43,411 nucleotides of DNA from assembly GCA_030697555.1 (NCBI GenBank), contig JAUYPV010000162.1, positions 1 through 43,411 of the forward strand, given 5' to 3'. Below, one piece after another: positions 35,420 through 43,411 of this stretch. The notes beneath the pieces were generated by a model. That model saw nothing but the letters and a program-made list of their open reading frames with translations. It did not search any database and was not told the origin of the DNA. Source of the DNA: Hyphomonadaceae bacterium (GTDB taxonomy: Bacteria > Pseudomonadota > Alphaproteobacteria > Caulobacterales > Hyphomonadaceae). Position 1 is the stretch's first letter. Each line of letters starts with the position of its first letter. The position numbers and the translations under genes were made by a program.

Positions 35420-36117
35420 CAGAGGTTCCACGAGCCTTCGGGCACGGAGATACCGCGCCTGATGTCCGTTCCGCCCTTCATGTCGATGACCGAGCGCGGC
35501 TGGTCGGCCGTCAGCGCCTGGTTGATCTCGAACTGGTATTTGTCGAAGTCGGTCTGCCAGTCGAGGCCCCGCGATTGCTTGAACCGCCAGATCAGGCCAA
35601 GGCCCATCAGGCGCTCGCTGAGCTTCCCCACGTCGGCATCTGCGGTCCATGCTTCCTGCGCCGTGCCGACCGAGGATTCGCACCAGTAGGACGAGCGGTA
35701 TTCGTAGGCGATGGTCTGGCTGGCGGCCGGCGTCGGGCTCATCAGCCAGGACGTTCCCCGGAGATAGAACGAATCTGTCGAGGCCGGGCCGCTGTTGGCC
35801 TTGATGGTCTGCCACTGGTCGGCCGTGAGCGGGCCGGTCAGGCGGCGCTTGGCGGTGCGGTTCCACAGCGTGTTGTCGACGAAGCCGCCCAAGTCGACGG
35901 GGATCGGCGTGTCGGTCTGCGTCTCGGCCGCAACCGTCGTGAAGGTCTTCTCCTTCCGCAGCGCCCGCCAGTCACCGTAGCGCGCAAGCTCCCGGCCTTC
36001 TTCCTGGGCCAGTTCAAGCAGGCGCAGCACGGTATCGTCTGTCGCGGACAGCACCACGGAAGGCGCGGGGATGCCGACGCGGCGACAGACGGACTGGACC
36101 ATGCTAAGGACGGTCAT
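35419..36117 (-). CDS. Head-tail adaptor candidate (P22 gp4-like)
   Basis: A 232-aa protein: VLSMVQSVCRRVGIPAPSVV, then LLELAQEEGRELARYGDWRA and a beta part with RRLTGPLTADQWQTIKANSG and FYLRGTSWLMSPTPAASQTI. The helical N-terminal bundle and position below the portal fit a gp4/gp11-type adaptor that joins portal and tail. Coupled to neighbours by TGATG and ATG-TGA overlaps. Confidence 0.75.
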   Translation of the reverse strand: MTVLSMVQSVCRRVGIPAPSVVLSATDDTVLRLLELAQEEGRELARYGDWRALRKEKTFTTVAAETQTDTPIPVDLGGFVDNTLWNRTAKRRLTGPLTADQWQTIKANSGPASTDSFYLRGTSWLMSPTPAASQTIAYEYRSSYWCESSVGTAQEAWTADADVGKLSERLMGLGLIWRFKQSRGLDWQTDFDKYQFEINQALTADQPRSVIDMKGGTDIRRGISVPEGSWNL

Positions 36118-36716
36118 CAGGCGGCCTCGTCGAGGTCCTGCTTGGGTTTGCGGCCAGGCTTGCCGGGAGCCTTGCCCCGCTCTGCCATCAGCATGTCGAT
36201 CAACTGCCGGGATTCGTCGGCGGCCTTGGCCGACTCGGCAAGCTGCGCCTCAAGGCCCGCGATCTTGTTCGCTGTCGCCGTCGCGTCCTTGTTGGCGTTG
36301 AAGGACTTTGCCAGCTGGATGAGCGTGTTGGCGCCCATGCCGAGCTTCTGGCGGATCGAGTCGGTGGCCGTGGCGATGTCCTCGACGGTGTGCAGGCCCA
36401 TCGTCTTGCACATCTCGATTTGGCCCTCGGTGATCGCCGGCCACGCTTCCAGCGGCAGGCCGTCGCGGGGAATGGCCTTGCCCTTCTGCCATTGCTCGTA
36501 GGCGGGGCCGACGAGCTTGTCCCACAGGAAAGGATTGTCCTTCTTGAGCCGCTTGACCTCGTGGACGTTCTGAAAGCCGGCAATGCCCTTCTTGCCGAGA
36601 TAGACGCGGTCGACGGCGATCAGGTTGCCATCGGGGCCGGGCTTGTGTTCGGTCTTGAACTTCTGAATCCAGAGCGCGATCTGTTCGCGGTCCTCGGGCT
36701 TGGCGTCCATCTGCAT
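36117..36716 (-). CDS. Conserved head-region protein (199 aa)
   Basis: A helical protein: EDREQIALWIQKFKTEHKPG, then WDKLVGPAYEQWQKGKAIPR and MGLHTVEDIATATDSIRQKL, an HhH-like segment, then a coiled coil (LEAQLAESAKAADESRQLID) and a basic Pro/Lys end. It lies between decoration and adaptor genes. I recognise it only as a type seen in similar phages. Function unknown. Confidence 0.7.
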   Translation of the reverse strand: MQMDAKPEDREQIALWIQKFKTEHKPGPDGNLIAVDRVYLGKKGIAGFQNVHEVKRLKKDNPFLWDKLVGPAYEQWQKGKAIPRDGLPLEAWPAITEGQIEMCKTMGLHTVEDIATATDSIRQKLGMGANTLIQLAKSFNANKDATATANKIAGLEAQLAESAKAADESRQLIDMLMAERGKAPGKPGRKPKQDLDEAA

Positions 36717-36742
36717 GGGGGCTCCTGGTTACGAGGAAAGAA

Positions 36743-36766
36743 CGGGGAGAGCCTAAACCCTCCCCG
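36743..36766 (-). terminator. Rho-independent terminator or attenuator in the late operon
   Basis: On the minus strand a perfect 7-bp stem CGGGGAG/CTCCCCG with a 10-base loop is followed by TTCTTTCC. It lies between the decoration-fibre gene and the 199-aa gene, so it could lower expression of the tail genes relative to the capsid genes. Confidence 0.6.
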
Positions 36767-36773
36767 GTTACGC

Positions 36774-38033
36774 TTAGGCGACCGCGTCGCTGAACGGCGT
36801 TGCCTCGGCACCGCTCTGACTGATGGAGCCACGCACGGCCCAACCGTCTGCCGCGATGTCTTCGAACTCGACCCAATCGCCGCGCGTCACGCCGCCGGTG
36901 GTGGTGCCGTTGAGCGTCACCGTGTCGTCTGTGGCACCGGCAATCCAACGCCACGCCGTCGTCGCCGCGGCACCATCGTTGCCCATGATGACGCCCCGGA
37001 AGACGTCCGCGCCCGCGACTGCGGCGATGACGTAGTTCGAGGTATTCACCTCGTCGACCACGAAGCGGTAACGCCCGCCGCCGCCAGTCGCGGCCGGTAG
37101 GGTAAAGGTGCAGAGCGCGTTGCCGCCGGCCTCTCGCATCACAAGGGTCTTGCCCTCGTGCAGAACCTCGGTGATCGCGGCGGTAGCCGTGAGGACCACG
37201 ATGCGGGCAGACAGGTCGGCTGCACGGTTGATCTCGGCATGGGTCGCTGCGAGCCCCGTCCCTGCCACGTCATTGACGACTCCCGTAGTCAGCACGCCAG
37301 TTGCCGGCCAAGTGTAGTCGTCACCGGCATCCAGCACGACAGCCTTTGAAGCCACGCCGGTACCGAGGGTCGCGATATCGAGGTAATTCAGTTCGGTGCC
37401 GGTTGCCGTGACGGCCGTGGCGCCCATCGTGAGCGCCGTGGTCGTCAGGTTCGTGATCGTGGCCGTCGTGATGGTCGAGATTTCACCGGAAGCGCCGAGC
37501 ACGAGGGCCTTGTTGTTCGCCGCCGTGCCGGGGGTAACGCCGTCGGTGTAACCCGTGCCGTCGTCGACCATGATCGGCCAGTTCACCAGACCCGCCGCCG
37601 TGCCGGCCGAGCCGCCGCGCGACGTGGTCAGGTAGATGCCACGAGCCCGCAGCGCGGTCACGCCGCCATCATCGTCGAGTTGCCCCGCCGTCGCCGTGGT
37701 GTTGAGCACGACGTTGGCGGCGCACGACGCGGACACCTGCACGAGACAGGGACCCTTGACCTGCACCCAGCCATAGTCGTTGTCCGCGAAAGCCGCCACG
37801 GCAACGCCCAAGAGGTCGCCTTCCGCGTCGTTCGAGGTCGTTACTTCCGCAGCCTGGTAGGTTTCGTCGATGATGACGACGTACCCGACCGCCGTAATGG
37901 CGCCGCTCGCCTGGATCCAGACGTATTCCTTGCCGTCTTTGTCGGTGAAGCGGTCGCCGAGGCCGAACGACCGACCGTCCGTGAGGGACGATACAGGCCC
38001 GTCGACCTTTGCGCCGATTGTTGCAGTGGACAT
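36774..38033 (-). CDS. Head decoration protein fused to fibre-like repeats
   Basis: A 419-aa protein. Residues 1-130 (SFGLGDRFTDKDGKEYVWIQ, then LLGVAVAAFADNDYGWVQVK) resemble the small decoration-type protein upstream at 38085-38564 in the order of strands. The middle (about 165-260) has fibre-like repeats with TELNYLDIATLGTGVASKAV and the end is a second beta domain (GGRYRFVVDEVNTSNYVIAA, then WRWIAGATDDTVTLNG). It is probably displayed on the capsid surface. Confidence 0.75.
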   Translation of the reverse strand: MSTATIGAKVDGPVSSLTDGRSFGLGDRFTDKDGKEYVWIQASGAITAVGYVVIIDETYQAAEVTTSNDAEGDLLGVAVAAFADNDYGWVQVKGPCLVQVSASCAANVVLNTTATAGQLDDDGGVTALRARGIYLTTSRGGSAGTAAGLVNWPIMVDDGTGYTDGVTPGTAANNKALVLGASGEISTITTATITNLTTTALTMGATAVTATGTELNYLDIATLGTGVASKAVVLDAGDDYTWPATGVLTTGVVNDVAGTGLAATHAEINRAADLSARIVVLTATAAITEVLHEGKTLVMREAGGNALCTFTLPAATGGGGRYRFVVDEVNTSNYVIAAVAGADVFRGVIMGNDGAAATTAWRWIAGATDDTVTLNGTTTGGVTRGDWVEFEDIAADGWAVRGSISQSGAEATPFSDAVA

Positions 38034-38053
38034 TGGGAAATCTCCTGAAGGGG

Positions 38054-38079
38054 GCGGGCGAGGCCGAAACCCCGCCCGC
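38054..38079. other. Perfect stem-loop between the two decoration genes
   Basis: GCGGGCG and CGCCCGC form a 7-bp stem with a 12-base loop in the gap between 38034 and 38084. No T-run follows on the minus strand, so it may stabilise or limit processing of the capsid mRNA and not terminate it. Confidence 0.45.
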
Positions 38080-38084
38080 GATGG

Positions 38085-38564
38085 TTAGAGTGGACAGTCC
38101 AGGAACACGATCTTCGCCGAAGCGTCGATCGCGTAGCCACAATTCGGGCTCGTCACATCGGCCGTCACGTCGAGGGTGCCGTCGGACGCTCCTGTCGGGG
38201 TGAGCGGGTCGCCGTCGGCGCCCGCCGTCAACGCCGTCGTCAGCGTCGCGATGCCCTTGACCTGGATCCAGCAGTACTCGCCGTCGGCCGGAACGGACAT
38301 GAACTTGCCCGCGCCGATTTCCTGCGTGTCCGTGAGATCCATCGTCACCGTGGTGGTCTGGCCCGCCGAAGCGCCCGAGACCGCGTAGATGTACGCCATG
38401 TTGCCATCGACAGCGGCAACGTTGCCAACGCCGTTGTTGAACAGGACGAACTTGTAGACCTTTCCATCGTAGGAAAAGTGAAGAGCCCCAAGCTTGGCCG
38501 GCCCTTCGCCGGCGAGCTGAGCCGTCGTGTAGGTCCGCGTGAGGTTTGCCCCAATGAGCATCAT
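38085..38564 (-). CDS. Head decoration-like protein
   Basis: A 159-aa beta-rich protein: GALHFSYDGKVYKFVLFNNG, then GKFMSVPADGEYCWIQVKGI and TLTTALTAGADGDPLTPTGA. The GEYCWIQVKG box matches DYGWVQVKGP in the larger protein at 36774-38033. It directly follows the capsid gene, as decoration proteins often do. It would bind the outer capsid surface. Confidence 0.75.
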   Translation of the reverse strand: MMLIGANLTRTYTTAQLAGEGPAKLGALHFSYDGKVYKFVLFNNGVGNVAAVDGNMAYIYAVSGASAGQTTTVTMDLTDTQEIGAGKFMSVPADGEYCWIQVKGIATLTTALTAGADGDPLTPTGASDGTLDVTADVTSPNCGYAIDASAKIVFLDCPL

Positions 38565-38576
38565 GTTGGCGGCTCC

Positions 38577-39536
38577 TTAGGTGGCGTCGATGAGCACGCC
38601 CTGCAGCGAGCGGTTGCTCGTGACCAGATTGCCCATGAACAGGATCGGGATGACCACCGCGTCCTGGTTGACCGACATCTTGTCGTCGATCTGCGACCAG
38701 TTGGCGTCCGAGTGGACGACCATTTCGAGATACTCGGTGTTCAGGAAGTACATCTTCTCGGCCGTGGTCGAGAAGTTGGAGTTGGTGTCATGGATCACGT
38801 CGGCGTTGACGTACTTCAGCGACTGGAAGCCGGCGGTCGCCTTGGTGTCGTCGGAGTAGCGCTGAAGGTCCTGCAGCGACTCCCAGTAGAAGTTGAAGAA
38901 GTCGTTGCTGGAAACGAGCAGGTCGGCCGCATCGGTCCCACGCTTACACTGGAGCCACAGCGTGTTCATGTGCGTCTTGATCGTCGTCTTGGACGGCGCG
39001 GTCGGGCACTCGTAGAACTGATTTTTCCAGAACGTGTAGGTACCGGCCACGATGCCGCCCACGGTGCCGGTGCCGTCCGTCGAGACCAAGTGAGCGAGGC
39101 CGCCCATCTGGTTGGTCAGCGCGCCGTCCGAGTAGATATCGACCGACATGTTGTTGGACGCGGTGCGGATTGCGTTCTTCAGCCGGGCCTTGGCCAGGTT
39201 GAAGATCGCGGTGTCACCACTGTTCATGCGCAGTTCGCGGCCCGAGGCGGTCACATGAACGGCCGCCTGCATCCAGTCGTATTCGGCCGCCGACAGAACG
39301 TCGGATGCGCTGATGTTCAGGGTGTCGAAACCGCTGTAACGCTGGTAGGTCGAGTTCTCCGCATAGTCGAGGTTGGCCACGATCGAGCGGCCCCCGTCTT
39401 CCTTGCGGATCTTGCCCTTGGTCTTGAGCCGGCGATAAAGCGCGTTGTGATCGGAGACGTTGTCGGCGATCACCGACGGGTGCTTACGATGGGTCGACGT
39501 GACCATTTCCGTAAACGTTGCATTGGGAGAAGCCAT
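38577..39536 (-). CDS. Major capsid protein
   Basis: A 319-aa protein. It begins MASPNATFTEMVTSTHRKHP and shows DNVSDHNALYRRLKTKGKIR, then GGRSIVANLDYAENSTYQRY, a long helical segment AEYDWMQAAVHVTASGRELR and a C-terminal part TEYLEMVVHSDANWSQIDDK. This is a capsid family of podoviruses and siphoviruses of Proteobacteria, thought to have the HK97 fold. No protease is fused or adjacent. It follows the scaffold gene. Confidence 0.9.
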   Translation of the reverse strand: MASPNATFTEMVTSTHRKHPSVIADNVSDHNALYRRLKTKGKIRKEDGGRSIVANLDYAENSTYQRYSGFDTLNISASDVLSAAEYDWMQAAVHVTASGRELRMNSGDTAIFNLAKARLKNAIRTASNNMSVDIYSDGALTNQMGGLAHLVSTDGTGTVGGIVAGTYTFWKNQFYECPTAPSKTTIKTHMNTLWLQCKRGTDAADLLVSSNDFFNFYWESLQDLQRYSDDTKATAGFQSLKYVNADVIHDTNSNFSTTAEKMYFLNTEYLEMVVHSDANWSQIDDKMSVNQDAVVIPILFMGNLVTSNRSLQGVLIDAT

Positions 39537-39548
39537 TGCGCGTTTTCC

Positions 39549-40574
39549 TTATCCGCGCGCCTTGATCTCCGCCTGAACCTCTTTCATGGTGTCTTCCCAG
39601 CTACCCTTCGTGTTGGCCACCGCCGGAGCTGATCCGGGGCGCCGTGCAAAGGGGGCGATCTTCGCGTCCTTGGCTTGACGTTCCTTGGCTTCCTCGGCTG
39701 CCTTCTTTTCGGCTGCCGCCTTGGCCTCGGTTTCGATCTTGCTGCCCACTTCGGGGTGAGCGGCCAGAGCGAGCTTGTACGCCTTTGCCAGCAGCGGCTC
39801 GTCCGTGGGGACTGCCGCCGCCGCGCCTGTGCGAATGAACTGGTCCATCAGGTCTTGCAGCGCTTCGAAGTGCGGCTTGTCCTTCTTGAACTCGTTAATC
39901 GTTTCGTGCGCGGATTTTGTGCGAACTGCCTCGTCGGCCTTTTCTCGATCTTCGAGGCGGGATTCCAATTCGGAGATTTTGCGGGTCAGTGCGCTTGAGG
40001 GGTCCGGTTGCCCGGTAAGCATCTGCTGCAGATCAATGCCGTAGAGCCGCGCTACTTCCTGAATGCCCTGCGCCGGGTTCGTCGCCAGCATCTGGTCCGC
40101 CATCGCCAGCCGCCGGATGTATTCCTGCGGTGGCGCGTTGACCTGCTGGAGCCGAGCCGCGAACGGCTTGAGCGCTTCCTCGTAGCTGGATAGGTCCTTG
40201 ATCCGCTGCCCGTCCGTCGTGATCTTCTGTGTGGCCTCGCTCTCCCGCTTGGCCCAGGCTTGCTGGACTGCGGGTGGGAGCGTCGACCACACCTTCTTCA
40301 CGTCGTCTGGCAGAGACTGCGGCGCGTCGATGGCCGGCGGTGCCGGTTCGGGCGCAGCAAGCTCGGGCTTGCCAGGAACCTCGGTGCCTTCGGGAGCGCC
40401 CTGCGCTACGACCTTGGGCTGAAACTTTCCGTCCGCGCCCTGTACGGGCTCGCGGGCTCTGATCTCTGCGAGAACTTCCCGCATCGTGTCGTCGACCGTG
40501 GGCTCTGGTGCCTGCTCGACAGGAGCGGACTGGCCTTCGGTAGCAACTACGGGAGCAACAATTTCGTCGGGCAT
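39549..40574 (-). CDS. Scaffolding protein
   Basis: A 341-aa acidic and helical protein with Pro/Ala/Glu-rich ends. It includes VDDTMREVLAEIRAREPVQG, then VKKVWSTLPPAVQQAWAKRE, ADQMLATNPAQGIQEVARLY and a C-terminal coiled coil (KIETEAKAAAEKKAAEEAKE) with a basic end near the conserved WEDTMKEVQAEIKARG. The near-repeat of DTMREVLAEIRA and DTMKEVQAEIKA at the two ends is odd. Position directly upstream of the capsid gene supports the call. Confidence 0.85.
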   Translation of the reverse strand: MPDEIVAPVVATEGQSAPVEQAPEPTVDDTMREVLAEIRAREPVQGADGKFQPKVVAQGAPEGTEVPGKPELAAPEPAPPAIDAPQSLPDDVKKVWSTLPPAVQQAWAKRESEATQKITTDGQRIKDLSSYEEALKPFAARLQQVNAPPQEYIRRLAMADQMLATNPAQGIQEVARLYGIDLQQMLTGQPDPSSALTRKISELESRLEDREKADEAVRTKSAHETINEFKKDKPHFEALQDLMDQFIRTGAAAAVPTDEPLLAKAYKLALAAHPEVGSKIETEAKAAAEKKAAEEAKERQAKDAKIAPFARRPGSAPAVANTKGSWEDTMKEVQAEIKARG

Positions 40575-40577
40575 AGG

Positions 40578-40793
40578 TTATGCTCTCTCTGAGGATTTGG
40601 CAAGACGCGACGCATTGACAGGCATCCGCTGGTAGCCCTCGCCAAGATCGGGCTTGACGCGAGTACGCCATTTGGCGAGCAGTTCCGTCACTTGTTCGTC
40701 GTTGAGGCCGCCACGCATGACGTGCGCCTCGGGAGAGTTGATGATGCGTTGGCGGTCCCGGAGGATCGCGACCAACTCCTCACGCTCGGTCAC
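40578..40793 (-). CDS. Small helical protein (71 aa)
   Basis: GTG start overlapping the previous stop (GTGA at 40793). It reads TEREELVAILRDRQRIINSP, then VMRGGLNDEQVTELLAKWRT and KPDLGEGYQR. The end, PDLGEGYQRMP, resembles PSLGEGYVRRK at the end of the protein just upstream, hinting at a shared binding partner. Function unknown. Confidence 0.65.
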   Translation of the reverse strand: MTEREELVAILRDRQRIINSPEAHVMRGGLNDEQVTELLAKWRTRVKPDLGEGYQRMPVNASRLAKSSERA

Positions 40794-41110
40794 GATGCCT
40801 TCCTCCTCACGTAGCCTTCGCCAAGGCTCGGCTTCTCGCGCGGCTGCCATTCACCGCCCGCCGACTCGGCATATTTCTTGTTGTGATAGACCGGCTTGTA
40901 TTCACTCGGGTCGACTTCGCGGCTGCCGGAGCGTGCCATGTCCTCGCGACGAGCCGCCCTGCCCTCCACCGGCTGCTTGGTGATCGGACTGATGTAGCTC
41001 GGCAGGTCGGAGCGGATCATGGGCACGAACAGACCGTCTCGCGTCTCCATGGGCTTGCCGGTGGTCTTGCTCACCCAGGTTTCACCGCGAAGGACGTAAC
41101 GCTCGGTCAT
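40790..41110 (-). CDS. Conserved small head-region protein (106 aa)
   Basis: From the ATG overlapping the previous stop (ATGA at 41110). It reads YVLRGETWVSKTTGKPMETR, then SDLPSYISPITKQPVEGRAA and RREDMARSGSREVDPSEYKP, a pattern known from many phages between portal and scaffold genes. Function unknown. Confidence 0.7.
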   Translation of the reverse strand: MTERYVLRGETWVSKTTGKPMETRDGLFVPMIRSDLPSYISPITKQPVEGRAARREDMARSGSREVDPSEYKPVYHNKKYAESAGGEWQPREKPSLGEGYVRRKAS

Positions 41111-41379
41111 ATCGGCGACGCCTGTTTGAACCACGAGCCGTCCGCGAACTGGCCGAATGTCCATGCTTGCCCGTTGGCGTCGCGCCAACCGACCCAGTCG
41201 TCGGGCATGTAATAGGTCGCCATCGTGGGGCGCATTTTGATCCTGATGCGACCGCGCCCCGCCACCGCACCGCTGGTGCTCTCTTCGGCCGTGTACGGAA
41301 CGAACTCTTCCTCGTAAGGGCCAGTCGGGAGCAACGAAAGTTCCAGATCGCTCATGTCCTTGGGGCGACGACCGGTCAT
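41107..41379 (-). CDS. Small head-region protein (90 aa)
   Basis: From the ATG overlapping the portal stop (ATGA at 41379). It reads RPKDMSDLELSLLPTGPYEE, then GRGRIRIKMRPTMATYYMPD and DWVGWRDANGQAWTFGQFAD, beta-rich with several tryptophans. It probably works in head assembly, given its place. Family not recognised. Confidence 0.7.
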   Translation of the reverse strand: MTGRRPKDMSDLELSLLPTGPYEEEFVPYTAEESTSGAVAGRGRIRIKMRPTMATYYMPDDWVGWRDANGQAWTFGQFADGSWFKQASPI

Positions 41380-43411
41380 TTCCGCGCCCCGTTCGTCTTG
41401 CCCTTGGCCGCCGCCTTCTGCGCCGCAGCCTTCGCGGCGATGGCCTCCATGCCCTGCGTGTGCGACTCGCGGCCCATCTCGTGGCTGCGCTGCTGCTCGT
41501 CGGTCGCCAGTTGATGCTCGCCAACCCGGATCGCCGCGTCGGCCTGCTTGGTCTGCATGTCGAGGGCGTGCTCCTGCTGCATCACCTCGAACTCGGCCTT
41601 GAGCATCGCCATCTTCATGCTGAACTCGGCCTGCCGCTCCTGCATCGTCATCTGGTGGTCTGCTTGGGCAATCTCGCCCTGCATCTGCGTCTGCTGCATC
41701 TTGGCGGCGGCACCTGCCTTGGCGGCCTCGGCCTTGGCCTTCTCTGCCTCCAGCTTGGGATCGGGCGGCGGCGGGGGTGGCGGCTGCTGGGCCTTCTCCT
41801 CCAGCATCTTCTTCCACTCGTCCATGATCGTCTCGGCTTCGCGGCCCAGCTTGAAGTTGCGCGCGAACGCCTGGAGAAGGCCAACGGCGGATTCGGCCGG
41901 CATGTAGCCCGCCTCCACCGCAGGGCCAACCGCCTGAATGAACGTGCCAAACCCGGTCACGAAGCCCGCCACGTTCTCCTGAGACCGCGCAAGGTCCGCC
42001 CTGATCGTGCTGTCCGTCTCGATCTCGATGGCGAACTCGCGCTGGAGGTCCTTCTTGAGCAACGCCGCCGCGTTCGCGTCGATCTGGATGCCCGTCATTG
42101 CCACAAGCTCGGCGGGCTCCATCAACTCCGACATCAGGTCGGCCATCATGCGGTACAGGTCGCGGGCGTAGCGCTGGACCTCGCGTTGGGCTTCCTGCAA
42201 CCTCAGGCTGCCCCACTGGGCTTTTAGCTGCTGGGCGCCCAGCGTCTCGTTCGGGTTGGTGCTGCCCCGCAGGATGTCGGCAACGCCGGTGATCTCGTAG
42301 ATCGTCTGCTTGGCCTGTTCTCGCGCCTCATACAGGCCCTTCACGACATCGATGGCCTTGTCGACCGGCCACAGCCATACCGACTTGTCGATCGCGCCCT
42401 GCTGCATCACGCGGGCGGCGTCCGCTGCTGGCGCAAGCTGGCCGTCTTCCAGCGTCGCCATCTTCTTGACGGCGTCTTCGAGCGCCCCGTCGTAGAGGCC
42501 CCGGAGCTTCATGACCTTGATGATGCCGCTGATACGCGCCGTGATCTGGTCAACCTCGTCGGCCAGCGGCTTCCAGATCATGAACTCGCAGACCGGGATC
42601 AGGCTGTCCGTGGTCTCCACCGCGTAGAGCGGACGCGGCACGGGGAAGAAATCCCGCAACTTGTACGGGTCCGGCGTCGTGGCGATCGGCGCGTCCTTGT
42701 AGGACTCGGCGATGAAATAGACCTTGCGCTCTTGGCGGTCCCAAATCTCCCACACGGTCGCCCGCTTGAACATGTCGGGCAGGTTCTGGCCGTCCTTGTC
42801 CGTTGGCGCATCCCCGACCACGCAATCGAGCGTCACCTCTTTGCCGATCTTGGGGCTCAGCGCGATCAGTTCCTCGCGGGTGTACTTCCAGCGAATGGCC
42901 GTCCAGGGAACGTCCTTCCATGTCTTGGCCGGGCCGCGCCTGAAATCGTCCCACGAGACATGCTCGCACTCGACATGCGATGAGCCGGCGTCGCCCTTGA
43001 CCAACCGCACGCGCGTCACGCCACGGCCCTGTATCTGCCTATCCTTCACCGCGCCCTTCAGGCAGGCGTCGAGGTCGTAAAGCTCGCCCTGGATCGACAA
43101 TGCCCTTTCGAGCATCGTCGCCAACGTCTCGCCGCTCTCGTCATCGGCGGCAAAGCGGCGCCTCACGTCGGGCGTGGGCTCACTATTGTAGAGCGCCGGG
43201 CACGTCGTCTGCGTGTTGGCGTACAGGATGTTGTAGTTCTTGCCCCGGTTCTTCTCGGAGCGGTAGCGTTCAAGGGTGTTCTTGGCGTCGGTGCGCCACG
43301 GCTCCTCCTCCTTGCCCGCCATCTCGATAGCGGTCAGCCAGTTCTTGACGAACTCCTCGTTGAACTCGGCTCTTGTCTCGACCGTGCCGGCGGCGGTGGA
43401 TTCGGCCTCGC
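41376..43411 (-). CDS. Portal protein (P22-type), main part
   Basis: Joined with 1-145 this is a 679-aa portal, close in size to the P22 portal. It shows RFAADDESGETLATMLERAL, then VSWDDFRRGPAKTWKDVPWT, LIPVCEFMIWKPLADEVDQI and the conserved ITGVADILRGSTNPNETLGA followed by QQLKAQWGSLRLQEAQREV. The last 130 residues are a Gln/Met-rich helix (MQQTQMQGEIAQADHQMTMQ) like the barrel of P22 portals that extends into the capsid. It forms the dodecameric DNA channel and docks TerL. Confidence 0.9.
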   Translation of the reverse strand, partial: EAESTAAGTVETRAEFNEEFVKNWLTAIEMAGKEEEPWRTDAKNTLERYRSEKNRGKNYNILYANTQTTCPALYNSEPTPDVRRRFAADDESGETLATMLERALSIQGELYDLDACLKGAVKDRQIQGRGVTRVRLVKGDAGSSHVECEHVSWDDFRRGPAKTWKDVPWTAIRWKYTREELIALSPKIGKEVTLDCVVGDAPTDKDGQNLPDMFKRATVWEIWDRQERKVYFIAESYKDAPIATTPDPYKLRDFFPVPRPLYAVETTDSLIPVCEFMIWKPLADEVDQITARISGIIKVMKLRGLYDGALEDAVKKMATLEDGQLAPAADAARVMQQGAIDKSVWLWPVDKAIDVVKGLYEAREQAKQTIYEITGVADILRGSTNPNETLGAQQLKAQWGSLRLQEAQREVQRYARDLYRMMADLMSELMEPAELVAMTGIQIDANAAALLKKDLQREFAIEIETDSTIRADLARSQENVAGFVTGFGTFIQAVGPAVEAGYMPAESAVGLLQAFARNFKLGREAETIMDEWKKMLEEKAQQPPPPPPPDPKLEAEKAKAEAAKAGAAAKMQQTQMQGEIAQADHQMTMQERQAEFSMKMAMLKAEFEVMQQEHALDMQTKQADAAIRVGEHQLATDEQQRSHEMGRESHTQGMEAIAAKAAAQKAAAKGKTNGARK
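43271..43411. repeat. Terminal direct overlap, right copy
   Basis: Identical to bases 1-141. After circularization base 43411 is followed by base 142. See the left copy for the interpretation. Confidence 0.9.

Noticed and set aside
33863-35866. Extension of the tail-hub gene to a 667-codon frame
   Set aside because: The extra 149 codons overlap the adaptor gene and are Arg/Pro-rich; the ATG in TGATG at 35419 is the natural coupled start.
1-43411. CRISPR arrays, insertion sequences, transposase, integrase
   Set aside because: No regularly spaced direct repeats, no transposase or integrase motifs seen on either strand. The hairpin family is neither regularly spaced nor identical, so it is not a CRISPR array.

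Overview
The window is one complete, circular, tailed-phage genome of 43,270 bp. Bases 1-141 are repeated exactly at 43271-43411, so the ends are an assembly overlap and the portal gene runs across the junction. The late module is podovirus-like: a P22-type portal, a separate scaffold, an HK97-fold-like capsid protein, short-tail connector candidates, ejection proteins with a peptidoglycan-hydrolase-like segment, and a beta-helix tailspike. High GC, a GapR-family (DUF2312) protein, a parS-like site and many gene types known from phages of Alphaproteobacteria suggest an alphaproteobacterial host. No integrase, ParA/ParB or polymerase was seen.

Layout. (1) A control region at about 9.1-9.7 kb has two divergent promoters, each with a GATACA-N3-TGTATC operator in its -35/-10 spacer, and a small XRE repressor gene between them, like OL-cI-OR in lambda. 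(2) The leftward early operon (9.1 to 2.96 kb, minus) encodes a Cro-like regulator, a 31-aa membrane protein, a GapR fusion, DUF4326, a DnaA C-terminal-like protein carrying the parS-like site, a PD-(D/E)xK nuclease, a DUF1376 protein and a secreted thermonuclease. (3) A two-gene cassette at 2.1-2.85 kb has its own promoter and a 30-bp palindrome. (4) The rightward early operon (9.68 to 19.84 kb, plus) encodes many small proteins, Gp157, a Bet/RecT annealing protein, NinB, a DUF968/Ref-like HNH protein, a Spo11/TopoVI-A-like protein, then three tandem Y RNA-like modules directly before a Ro60 (TROVE-vWA) gene, an HTH gene and a tRNA-Gln. (5) The late operon reads on the minus strand from terS-terL through the circle junction to the lysis genes at 20.06 kb.

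Most distinctive signals. The Ro60/Y RNA locus has three modules sharing GGCGTAG-N6-GTTACTTC and YTGTTCC, and the third carries a circularly permuted tRNA-like insert (YrlA type). A family of about 18 hairpin repeats of about 45 bp is confined to 6.5-20.0 kb, in both orientations, at gene junctions or inside genes. Three small plus-strand genes for membrane or lipoproteins sit in the gaps of the minus-strand late operon, with similar promoters. The late operon also carries a PAPS-reductase-like protein, a methyltransferase and a GNAT-like protein.

Genes are packed with ATGA or TGATG overlaps almost throughout, and these overlaps were used to choose starts, including for genes shorter than 60 codons (2959-3063, 8808-8903, 9681-9854, 22131-22226, 22309-22470). 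Function calls rest on motif and family recognition by eye; no database search was run.
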